Source: Microbacteriaceae bacterium (GTDB lineage Bacteria > Actinomycetota > Actinomycetes > Actinomycetales > Microbacteriaceae). From it: DNA of 35,374 nt. Within the stretch, counting starts at the first letter, position 1. Every line of letters starts with the position of its first letter. The translations under genes were made by a program, and so were the position numbers. The stretch is taken from contig JALRLI010000003.1 in NCBI GenBank assembly GCA_023254555.1, positions 1 to 35,374 on the forward strand. The letters run 5' to 3'. A model generated the notes under the pieces. It ran no database searches, was not told the origin of the DNA, and saw only the letters and a list, made by a program, of their open reading frames with translations. Positions 7,196 to 14,386 of this stretch are shown here, piece after piece.

Positions 7196-8017
7196 ATGCA
7201 GATTGCAAATAAGGTTTTCGTCGTCACTGGTGGCGGTAACGGAATTGGACGTGAGGTTGTTCTCAATCTCGTAAACAAAGGTGCTCGCGTCGCGGCGATA
7301 GACCTCAGCGAGAAAGGGCTCGCTGAGACGGTTCGTTTGGCTGGGTCAGATGACCGGCTTTCAACGCACGTTCTCGATCAGTCAAATCGTGAGGCCTGCA
7401 TGAAACTGCCTGAGCAGGTGATTGCCGCGCATGGTTCGGTGGATGCCCTGCTCAACATTGCCGGAATCATTCAGCCCTTCGTGAAGGTCAATGAGCTCGA
7501 CTTCAGTGCAGTTGATCACGTGATGGCAGTCAACTTCTTTGGCGTAGTTAACCTCACCAAAGCGTTTCTGCCTGAGCTCTTGAAGCGTCCAGAGGCGTGC
7601 CTGCTCAATGTGTCGAGCATGGGAGCGTATGCGCCTGTTCCTGGTCAAACTGTCTACGGTGCCTCGAAGGCGGCTGTTCAGTTGTTTACTGAAGGACTGC
7701 ATTCAGAACTGATGGAGACCAATGTGCAAGTCACTACGGTGTTTCCAGGAGCAATTGCGACGAATATCTCGGTGAACTCTGGCGTAATGAGCGAGCAACA
7801 GGCTACAGAGCAAGCCAAGGCCGCTGAAGGCAAGAAGTCGCAATTTAAGACCACTCCTGCACCGGTTGCGGCTGAAGTCATTGTTGATGCGGTTCAGAAG
7901 AAGTCTTACCGGGTCTTCATCGGATCTGATGCAAAAATGATGGATCGGCTCCGCAGGCTCATGCCTGAGCGCGCAGCAAAAATGATTTACGACAACATGA
8001 AGTCACTGCTGTCTTAA
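7196..8017 (+). CDS. Short-chain dehydrogenase/reductase (SDR)
   Basis: A classical SDR of 273 aa with a Rossmann fold. The cofactor loop TGGGNGIG is at residues 11-18. Asp36 at the end of strand 2 favours NAD(H) over NADP(H). The structural motif is NIAG (87-90, usually NNAG). Catalytic Ser is at 140-141, with Tyr154 and Lys158 in YGASK. The tail after about 200 (EQAKAAEGKKSQF and MPERAAKMIYDNMK) resembles SDRs acting on lipid or steroid-like substrates, but the substrate is unknown. GGGGAG precedes ATG 7196 at good spacing. It ends in a strong terminator and looks monocistronic. Confidence 0.88.
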   Translation: MQIANKVFVVTGGGNGIGREVVLNLVNKGARVAAIDLSEKGLAETVRLAGSDDRLSTHVLDQSNREACMKLPEQVIAAHGSVDALLNIAGIIQPFVKVNELDFSAVDHVMAVNFFGVVNLTKAFLPELLKRPEACLLNVSSMGAYAPVPGQTVYGASKAAVQLFTEGLHSELMETNVQVTTVFPGAIATNISVNSGVMSEQQATEQAKAAEGKKSQFKTTPAPVAAEVIVDAVQKKSYRVFIGSDAKMMDRLRRLMPERAAKMIYDNMKSLLS

Positions 8018-8037
8018 CGACACTCATACAGTGAGAT

Positions 8038-8069
8038 TGGCGGGAGTGAGTCACTCTCGCCATTCTCTT
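8038..8069. terminator. Bidirectional terminator between SDR and cupin genes
   Basis: An 11-bp stem, TGGCGGGAGTG (8038-8048) with CACTCTCGCCA (8052-8062) including one G-T pair, has a 3-nt loop and is followed by TTCTCTT. It lies between the ends of two convergent genes. Confidence 0.75.
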
Positions 8070-8090
8070 GCCTCGACGAGGCGCAAACAA

Positions 8091-8435
8091 CTACGCGTAA
8101 ATGACAGAGTACGCCTTCACGAGGGTCTCATCGATGACCCATCTACCGCTGAAACCATCCTCAATGTGGACGCTCACTCCAGGGCGGAGCTCGTACGAGG
8201 TGCCATCGTCATGAACGAGCTTTCCTTTACCCGCAATGATGTGCACAAACTCGGAGTAGCCGTTGCGCACCGTGGTGAATTCACCCGGAGTGCAACGCCA
8301 CATGCCGACGTCAGAGTGCGAATCGGCATGCATTGAGACAGTGCTTCCTGTTGGATTACCGCTCAAGACACGATCTCCTTCGATTGCGACCGGCTCTGGC
8401 CACTCGACAGTGTTTACATCAACAGCGTGAGTCAT
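8091..8435 (-). CDS. Cupin-domain protein
   Basis: A 114-aa single-domain cupin of the DUF861-like type. The pattern runs from WRCTPGEFTTVRNGYSEFVHIIAGKGKL to SYELRPGVSVHIEDGFSGRW, which covers the two cupin motifs, although the usual metal-binding histidines are only partly present. Such small cupins bind small molecules or sugars, and the ligand is not predictable here. ATG 8435 overlaps the stop of the upstream membrane protein, so both lie on one leftward transcript ending at the terminator at 8038-8069. The family call is reasonably sure; the function is unknown. Confidence 0.78.
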   Translation of the reverse strand: MTHAVDVNTVEWPEPVAIEGDRVLSGNPTGSTVSMHADSHSDVGMWRCTPGEFTTVRNGYSEFVHIIAGKGKLVHDDGTSYELRPGVSVHIEDGFSGRWVIDETLVKAYSVIYA

Positions 8436-8989
8436 ACTTTCTCCTCAGCAAACCTTGGGGTTTCAATTTTCGACTGTTCAAGGAAGGTTTGTCCTCTGCC
8501 AGGAAGCATAATGCCGTTCGCCTTAGCCGGTGCAAACCTCGACTTATCCCAGGCCAACACGCTGAGCCAGATCACAGGAAGCAGCACACCAAAGATCGTG
8601 AACCCGAGCACGTTCTTTCCAAAAGCGCGGTTGACATTCGCAATCGCAAAGATCCAAATAACCAAATACGCGGCAGACACGGTGAATGCCAGGAGGCTGG
8701 TGACACCGAATCTGAAACCCACGGTCTCTGCGGCCAATGACGTGCTGAAACTTGCTGCCAGCCCGAGAAACATGAACCAGCCAGACTGGCCGCCTACTTC
8801 AAGAAACGCAAAATCGCGAAAGTAGGGTACCCAAGCGGCCCAAGGCTGAGGATGCCGGGCCTTTTTGAAAACAGCCATGAGTGCCAGGCTGCTCCATACA
8901 TAAATCAAGAGTGAGAGGATGATGATTACCGCGATAAAGACAGTCATCACGGCGATGAACGCTGCATATTGGTTGTAGTCAGTCAGCAA
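8432..8989 (-). CDS. DUF5684-like membrane protein
   Basis: A membrane protein of unknown function. The ORF track starts at ATG 9049, but a strong AAGGAG (complement of 8997-9002) lies 7 nt before an in-frame TTG at 8989. That start removes 20 unlikely residues (VRLFRHPLRRDP) and gives 185 aa beginning LTDYNQYAAF. Four to five helices follow. The loop between the first two, FKKARHPQPWAAWVPYFRDF, matches the DUF5684 pattern of a lysine-rich turn and then WAAWIP. A minus-strand -10 TAGCCT lies at 9037-9042. It forms an operon with the cupin gene. Confidence 0.75.
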   Translation of the reverse strand: MLTDYNQYAAFIAVMTVFIAVIIILSLLIYVWSSLALMAVFKKARHPQPWAAWVPYFRDFAFLEVGGQSGWFMFLGLAASFSTSLAAETVGFRFGVTSLLAFTVSAAYLVIWIFAIANVNRAFGKNVLGFTIFGVLLPVIWLSVLAWDKSRFAPAKANGIMLPGRGQTFLEQSKIETPRFAEEKV

Positions 8990-9036
8990 AGGGTCTCTCC
9001 TTAGTGGGTGGCGAAATAGACGGACGCCTCCTGAAA

Positions 9037-9042
9037 AGGCTA
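9037..9042 (-). promoter_or_regulatory. -10 box for the DUF5684-like/cupin operon
   Basis: The complement reads TAGCCT, the same hexamer used by other minus-strand genes here. Transcription would begin near 9030 and give a leader of about 40 nt with AAGGAG before TTG 8989. Confidence 0.4.
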
Positions 9043-9058
9043 CCTGCATTTTGCCCGC

Positions 9059-9064
9059 TAAAAT
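9059..9064 (+). promoter_or_regulatory. Candidate -10 box for the MFS gene
   Basis: TAAAAT, with a predicted start near 9071, about 45 nt before GTG 9116. The -35 region is unremarkable. Confidence 0.4.
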
Positions 9065-9115
9065 CGTCTAGGGAACCTCCATGAAATACGTTCCAAGATT
9101 GTGGGCTGTGAATAA

Positions 9116-10579
9116 GTGACCGATAATCATCACCCCACGAAACTTGATTCGGCCTCGAGCCGGGTCATCATTCTGCTGTTGATCTCAGCATTCGCAGTCA
9201 TCCTCAATGAAACATTTATGACGGTCGCCTTGCCGCGGCTGATGCGCGATCTCGACATCACCGCGAGTACTGGACAGTGGCTCACAACCGCATTCCTATT
9301 GACGATGGCGGTTGTGATACCTGTCACAGGCATGTTGATGAACCGGTTCGGGGTGCGAAAACTGTATATCCTCGCGATGAGCTTTTTCATCACCGGTACG
9401 GCTATCGGGGCCGCCGCAATCGGCTTTTGGATGCTCGTGTTGGCTCGCATAATCCAGGCGTTCGGCACCGCAATCATGATGCCACTGCTCATGACAACAA
9501 TCATGACGTTGGTACCGCCGATGATGCGCGGCAGAATTATGGGTCGTGTCACCATCTCGATGTCTGTTGCACCGGCCCTCGGGCCCGCAATTTCTGGGTT
9601 GATACTGAGCGTTTTGAGCTGGCACTGGCTGTTCATCCTGATGCTGCCAATCGCAATCACAGTCACAGCCATCGGTGTGACCCAAATTAAATCGAGTGCA
9701 CAAACAGAGAACAACCAACCCAAAATCGATTTGCTGTCGATTTTGCTCACAGTTGTTGGTTTCGGTGGAACCGTGTATGGCCTCAACTCAATCGGGGAAA
9801 TTCCCTCTGGTGGCTCGGCAGCGCGAGCAGTGACTGTTCTCGCTGTGGGTCTGCTGGGTCTCGGCGCATTCATTTGGCGGCAGAAAATGCTCGAGCGCAC
9901 CAATGGCGCGCTACTCGACCTCCGAACGTTCGCAGTCGCGAGCTTTTCTCGATCTGTGCTCTTGATTGCTGTCAGCATGATGGCGTTCTTCGGTGCGCTG
10001 TTGGTGATTCCAATCTTCTCTCTTGAGGTGCTGAAACTCGACACGCTGGCAATCGGTTTGATGCTTCTGCCAGGTGGTTTGATTGAGGGCCTACTGGGTC
10101 CGCCCGTTGGCCGGCTGTTCGACCGATTCGGGGCGCGCCCGCTGCTCGTTTTGGGAACAGCTTTGGTCGCATCCGGATTTTGGGGAATGTCGTTTTTCAC
10201 CGAGGGTTCACCGGTTTGGCTGATGACAACCTTGTACATCGTGCTCAGCATCGGGCTTGCCTTCTTATTCACTCCACTCTTTGCAGTTGGTCTTGGCGGT
10301 CTGCCACCTCAGCTGTACGGATACGGCAGTGCGACTTTTTCTACCGCTCAGCAGCTCGCGGGCGCCGCAGGCACAACCATGTTCACCATGGTGCTCGCCA
10401 TCGTCGGTGCCTCGATGCGTTCTGGTGGCGCGTCGGTCGTCGAGTCTTACGCGAGAGGATCTGCGACGGCGTTTTTGGTAGGTGCTGTGCTTTCAACCAT
10501 CGCGTTTGCGCTCGCGTTCACAGTGAAGCAGGATGCGCACTCACGGGAGGCTGGGAATCCGTCTCCAGTCTCGCACTAG
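9116..10579 (+). CDS. DHA2-type (14-TM) MFS drug-efflux transporter
   Basis: A major facilitator superfamily protein of 487 aa with about 14 helices, the length and layout of the DHA2 drug:H+ antiporter family (QacA/LmrB/EmrB type). The start of helix 1 reads ETFMTVALPRLMRDL, motif A is GMLMNRFGVRK (Asn in place of the usual Asp), and the antiporter motif C is APALGPAISG. The substrate is unknown; export of toxic compounds is the family norm. The start is GTG 9116. No TetR or MarR regulator adjoins it, unlike many such genes. It converges on the enoyl-CoA hydratase gene with a 34-bp gap and no clear terminator. Confidence 0.85.
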   Translation: MTDNHHPTKLDSASSRVIILLLISAFAVILNETFMTVALPRLMRDLDITASTGQWLTTAFLLTMAVVIPVTGMLMNRFGVRKLYILAMSFFITGTAIGAAAIGFWMLVLARIIQAFGTAIMMPLLMTTIMTLVPPMMRGRIMGRVTISMSVAPALGPAISGLILSVLSWHWLFILMLPIAITVTAIGVTQIKSSAQTENNQPKIDLLSILLTVVGFGGTVYGLNSIGEIPSGGSAARAVTVLAVGLLGLGAFIWRQKMLERTNGALLDLRTFAVASFSRSVLLIAVSMMAFFGALLVIPIFSLEVLKLDTLAIGLMLLPGGLIEGLLGPPVGRLFDRFGARPLLVLGTALVASGFWGMSFFTEGSPVWLMTTLYIVLSIGLAFLFTPLFAVGLGGLPPQLYGYGSATFSTAQQLAGAAGTTMFTMVLAIVGASMRSGGASVVESYARGSATAFLVGAVLSTIAFALAFTVKQDAHSREAGNPSPVSH

Positions 10580-10613
10580 CAGCGCCACCGAGAGGGCGCC
10601 GAGATGAGTTGGA

Positions 10614-11423
10614 TTACTTGCCGGTAAACGTCGGCTTTTCTTTTGCCATGAACGCGCGCGTGCCTTCGCGCATATCAGCAGTGCTGAACATCCCAACGAA
10701 GGCAGCTCGCTCAATGTCGAGGGCGGTGCGGTTAGCCTGATGAGCAGTTTCTCTGATTGCCTGTTTTGAAACCGCCACAGCGATGGGCGAGACGCCGAGC
10801 ACGAGCTTCATGGTTTCATGGGCACCGGCCACCAGCGCATCTTTGTCATCAAATACCCGATTGACCAAACCGATTCGCAATGCTTCAGCCGCATCGATAC
10901 GGCGTCCGGTCATAATCAACTCGCTCGCCATTGCCGCACCAACGAATTGCTGCAGGCGCACGCTTCCGCCGAATCCAGGAACAAGACCGAGCTGAACCTC
11001 TGGTTGACCGAAGGATGCATTCGCACTGGCATAAATGAAATCGCAAGACATCGCAATCTCACATCCACCGCCCAATGCGAATCCGTTGACGGCCGCGAGA
11101 ACTGGAACTGGCAGTTCTTCAATCCACGATGTCAGTTCCTGCGCGATTCGCGTATACGAGTCAGCCTCAGCAGGAGTCATTTCGGCCATCGCTTTGATGT
11201 CTGCGCCCGCAACGAACGATTTTTCGCCCATACCGGTCAGGATGACACCTCTGACCGGCCAGTCGGTTCCTGCGCCGGTGTTCCTCTGTATTTGAGACAC
11301 AATGTCCCGAAGCTCGTCAATAACGATAGGCGAGAGGGCGTTGAGCGCTTCTGGCCTGTTCACCGTGACGGTGAGAATACCCTCATCGAGTTCAGTAAGA
11401 AGTGTCTCGTATGGGCCGTGCAC
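10614..11423 (-). CDS. Enoyl-CoA hydratase/isomerase (crotonase family)
   Basis: Hydrates 2-enoyl-CoA in fatty-acid or related beta-oxidation. The 269-aa protein has the oxyanion-hole segments VAGADIKAM (around 71-79) and ALGGGCE. Both catalytic glutamates are present: Glu122 in GGCEIAMSCD and Glu142 in FGQPEVQLGLVPGFGG. This supports true hydratase activity rather than a non-hydratase crotonase. The start is GTG 11423, four to five bases after the stop of the upstream small membrane protein, so it is probably co-transcribed. No other beta-oxidation gene adjoins it, so the chain-length or pathway role cannot be read from context. Confidence 0.87.
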   Translation of the reverse strand: MHGPYETLLTELDEGILTVTVNRPEALNALSPIVIDELRDIVSQIQRNTGAGTDWPVRGVILTGMGEKSFVAGADIKAMAEMTPAEADSYTRIAQELTSWIEELPVPVLAAVNGFALGGGCEIAMSCDFIYASANASFGQPEVQLGLVPGFGGSVRLQQFVGAAMASELIMTGRRIDAAEALRIGLVNRVFDDKDALVAGAHETMKLVLGVSPIAVAVSKQAIRETAHQANRTALDIERAAFVGMFSTADMREGTRAFMAKEKPTFTGK

Positions 11424-11427
11424 GAAA

Positions 11428-11652
11428 CTAGCCGCGCTTGCCGAGCATGTTGCTTACCCATGTTGAGAGCAACAACACCAGGGCAAGAATGATAGCTCCG
11501 GTGAGCAAAATCGCGGGAGCATTTACCGGGCTGTCAACCGCAGCGGTGTGCTCAACGCCTTCTGACGCAAAAGCCGGCGCTGCAGCGAAGGTTGTGATTG
11601 CGACTGAGGCGAGAACCGCGTAGAGGTGCTTTGCGCGCTTGGTGAGCTTCAT
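11428..11652 (-). CDS. Small secreted or membrane-anchored protein with signal peptide
   Basis: Not recognised. The ORF track starts at 11721, but ATG 11652 is preferred because GGAG precedes it at good distance and it begins with MKLTKRAKHLYAVLASV, a typical signal peptide. Cleavage is likely after AAPAFA, near residue 27. A short extracellular part (SEGVEHTAAVDSPVNAPA) is followed by one C-terminal helix (AILLTGAIILALVLLLSTWV) and a basic tail GKRG. The mature product would be a single-pass protein of about 47 residues. It sits immediately upstream of the enoyl-CoA hydratase gene. Confidence 0.72.
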   Translation of the reverse strand: MKLTKRAKHLYAVLASVAITTFAAAPAFASEGVEHTAAVDSPVNAPAILLTGAIILALVLLLSTWVSNMLGKRG

Positions 11653-11735
11653 CTTGACTCCAACTCTGAGAAAACCTGTGCTTTTATTCTGCCCTAAATT
11701 CGGTCGCGCATCGAACTCCACGCCAGCTGAAGAAG

Positions 11736-12404
11736 CTATGAGTTTTCCTCGTGGGCGCGAATCGCTCGCTGAGTGTGCTCATTCAGATACGAAACCACGA
11801 GAGCTGAGGCGGTGCCCACGATACCGATTCCGCCGAGCATCAACACGACTGCAAAAAACCTTCCGGGAACCGTCACCGGGTAATAGTCTCCGTAACCGAC
11901 GGTGGCTATGGTGACGAAGGCCCACCAGATGGCATCGCCAAAACTCGTAATATTCGCGCCTGGAGCGTAACGTTCGAGACGAAACTCGGTCAACGCGATT
12001 ACGTAGATGAACATCGCTGCGAAGGCCACAGCGCTGATGATGATCCGTGCTCGAACCGCACCGGCTGATTTTCTCCTGAAATATTCCAGCTGGTTGATGT
12101 ACCTGATCAGCAAGAACGGACGAACTATCGGCAGGATGATGCTCAACGTATACAGCCAGTGTTTGTAGACGAACGAAATGCCTTGCTTGGATTTCACGAA
12201 CGCCACCGCATACTCGATGATGAAGACAATCCAGATTACGAGCATCCCCAACATAATGAAGGGAACGGCTGCTCCGATCTCAGGCTCTGCAAGAATTATC
12301 GCGCTGTAGCCAATCAAGAACAAGACTGACAGAACAATCATCAACCACGACCAAAGGTCATGGGCTGTGTCAGGGCTAAAGGGAGGCTTCGGCTTATCCA
12401 TCAC
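11736..12404 (-). CDS. Voltage-gated-type potassium channel
   Basis: A 222-aa ion channel subunit with the K+ selectivity filter TVGYGD at residues 168-173, between helices near 120-140 and 182-206. Four hydrophobic segments precede it. An S4-like stretch around 93-112 carries spaced arginines (IVRPFLLIRYINQLEYFRR), placing it with the six-TM Kv-like bacterial channels. Voltage gating is suggested but the charge pattern is sparse. There is no C-terminal RCK or cyclic-nucleotide domain. The start is GTG 12404 or ATG 12401; both overlap the stop of the upstream ABC gene, so the channel is the last gene of the exporter operon. Confidence 0.87.
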   Translation of the reverse strand: MMDKPKPPFSPDTAHDLWSWLMIVLSVLFLIGYSAIILAEPEIGAAVPFIMLGMLVIWIVFIIEYAVAFVKSKQGISFVYKHWLYTLSIILPIVRPFLLIRYINQLEYFRRKSAGAVRARIIISAVAFAAMFIYVIALTEFRLERYAPGANITSFGDAIWWAFVTIATVGYGDYYPVTVPGRFFAVVLMLGGIGIVGTASALVVSYLNEHTQRAIRAHEENS

Positions 12405-14386
12405 CCTTCAAGTTTAGGCTCTGCTTCGTCTTGGGCATCGCTAAACTGCGATTCGTAAAGCTCGGCGTAGGCCCCCCGGGCTGAGATCAGTTCAGCGTGG
12501 GTGCCTTGTTCAACGATCGATCCCTCGTTCATGACCAAAATTAAGTCGGCGTCGCGAATGGTTGACAAGCGGTGCGCAATCACAAAACTTGTGCGGTCCG
12601 CTCGCAGTGCACCCATTGCCTTCTGCAGCAAAAGCTCGGTGCGGGTATCTACCGAACTTGTAGCTTCATCGAGAATCAGGATGCTCGGCTGGGCAATGAA
12701 CGCGCGCGCGATAGTCAGCAGCTGCTTCTCGCCAGCACTCACGTTACTGGCTTCATCGTTGAGCACCGTGTTGTATCCCTCGGGGAGCGAATGCACGAAG
12801 CGATCAACGTAGCTGTGTTTCGCAGCATCTAGAATTTCGGTTTCGGTCGCGCCATCTTTGCCGTAAGCAATATTGTCTCGAATCGTGCCGCCGAACAGCC
12901 ACGTGTCTTGAAGTACCATGCCTGTTCGCGATCGGAGCTCATCTCGAGTCATGTTCGAGATATCGATCCCATCGAGCGTGATGCGTCCCGAATCAATCTC
13001 ATAGAAGCGCATAATCAGGTTCACGAGAGTCGTTTTACCGGCTCCGGTCGGACCGACAATTGCAATGGTCTGCCCTGGTTCTGCTGTGAGGTTGAGGTTT
13101 TTAATGAGGGGTTTGTCAGGTGTGTAGCTGAAGTTGACGTTCTCAAACACCAAGCGGCCGCGCATCTGAACTGGTTTCTCAGGATGTTGCGGGTCGGGAG
13201 TTTGCTCCGGCGCATCGAGCAGTGCGAACACGCGCTCCGCAGAGGCCACTCCTGACTGAAGCATGTTCGCCATGGAGCCGAGTTGTGCGAGCGGCTGAGT
13301 GAACTGGCGTGAGTACTGGATAAACGCTTGTACGTCACCAATTTGCATCGCACCCGACGCCACCTGCAGGCCGCCGACGACCGCGATTCCAACGAATACC
13401 AGGTTGCCAATGAATTGCATTGAAGGCATGATGAGGCCACTGACAAATTGGGCGCCAAAACTGGATTCGAAGAGCTCATGATTTTTTCGGTGAAACTTCT
13501 CATTCACTTCGTGCTGGCGGCCAAAGACCTTCACAAGGGAGTGACCCGAGAAGGTCTCTTCTATCTGCCCGTTCAGTTCACCAGTGCTGTTCCACTGCGT
13601 GACAAACAGTTTCTGTGATCGCTTCGCAATCACTGCAGTCACAACGAGCGTGAGGGGAATCGTGACGAGCGCCACAAGCGCAAGCAGCGGCGAAAGGATG
13701 AACATCATCGTGACCACGCCGATCACGGTGAGAAGCGAAGTCAGCGCTTGGCTCAGGGTCTGCTGCAGACTCTGAGAAATGTTGTCTACGTCGTTGGTTA
13801 CCTTGCTGAGAAGTTCGCCGCGCTGCTGGCCGTCAAAATAACTCAGCGGCAGCGCGTGAATTTTCGCTTCAACTTCCTCGCGCAGTGTGTACATGGTTCG
13901 CTGCACAACGCCGTTGATGATGTAGCCGGTCATCCACATAAAAAACGACGCAACGATATAGAGAACCAGGGTTACCGCGAGCAACATCGCGAGTGACTCA
14001 AAATCAATGCCGTGACCCGGATTGAGAGGCATGCCGCTGAGCATGTCAGCGAGTTGGTTCTCACCCTTTGCGCGGAGTCCGCCGATTACCTGTTCTTTTG
14101 TGGCTCCCGCGGGCATCTGCGCTGAAGCTACTCCCGCGAATACGAGGTTGGTGGCTTCGCCGAGCAGGCGCGGACCGAGCACGGCAAACACGGTTCCGAC
14201 AATCGCAGCCAAGATCGCCACGGTTGACTTGAACCATTCCGGTTTGAGCAGCGCGAAGAGCCTTTTCGCTGACTGTTTGAAGTTGAGAGACTTTTCAGCC
14301 GGGAGCGAGGGGCCACCATGCGGGCCACCGCGCATCGGTCCCATCATGGGCCGGGCAGCAGTGTTGTTTGGACGTGTATGACTCAC
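12401..14386 (-). CDS. Heterodimeric ABC exporter half-transporter (canonical Walker B subunit)
   Basis: A 661-aa fused permease-ATPase of the ABCB multidrug-exporter type. A Gly/Pro/Met-rich N-terminus is followed by a six-helix membrane domain (about 50-380) and a nucleotide-binding domain. The NBD has Walker A GPTGAGKTT at 445-453, a Q-loop near 493, Walker B ILILDEATSSVD at 569-580 with the catalytic Glu, and H-loop His at about 604. Its signature motif is altered to NVSAGEKQ (548-555). ATGA overlap with the upstream ABC gene indicates they form a heterodimer. The exported substrate is unknown; lipids or drugs are usual. Confidence 0.9.
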   Translation of the reverse strand: MSHTRPNNTAARPMMGPMRGGPHGGPSLPAEKSLNFKQSAKRLFALLKPEWFKSTVAILAAIVGTVFAVLGPRLLGEATNLVFAGVASAQMPAGATKEQVIGGLRAKGENQLADMLSGMPLNPGHGIDFESLAMLLAVTLVLYIVASFFMWMTGYIINGVVQRTMYTLREEVEAKIHALPLSYFDGQQRGELLSKVTNDVDNISQSLQQTLSQALTSLLTVIGVVTMMFILSPLLALVALVTIPLTLVVTAVIAKRSQKLFVTQWNSTGELNGQIEETFSGHSLVKVFGRQHEVNEKFHRKNHELFESSFGAQFVSGLIMPSMQFIGNLVFVGIAVVGGLQVASGAMQIGDVQAFIQYSRQFTQPLAQLGSMANMLQSGVASAERVFALLDAPEQTPDPQHPEKPVQMRGRLVFENVNFSYTPDKPLIKNLNLTAEPGQTIAIVGPTGAGKTTLVNLIMRFYEIDSGRITLDGIDISNMTRDELRSRTGMVLQDTWLFGGTIRDNIAYGKDGATETEILDAAKHSYVDRFVHSLPEGYNTVLNDEASNVSAGEKQLLTIARAFIAQPSILILDEATSSVDTRTELLLQKAMGALRADRTSFVIAHRLSTIRDADLILVMNEGSIVEQGTHAELISARGAYAELYESQFSDAQDEAEPKLEG

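Noticed and set aside
9130-10272. 380-aa minus-strand ORF
   Set aside because: Lies entirely antisense to the well-supported MFS gene; its Ser/Thr/Arg-rich sequence is a codon shadow with no domain.
10582-10599. Hairpin GCGCC/GGCGC between the MFS and hydratase genes as a terminator
   Set aside because: Only 5 bp of stem, an 8-nt loop and no T-tract on either strand.
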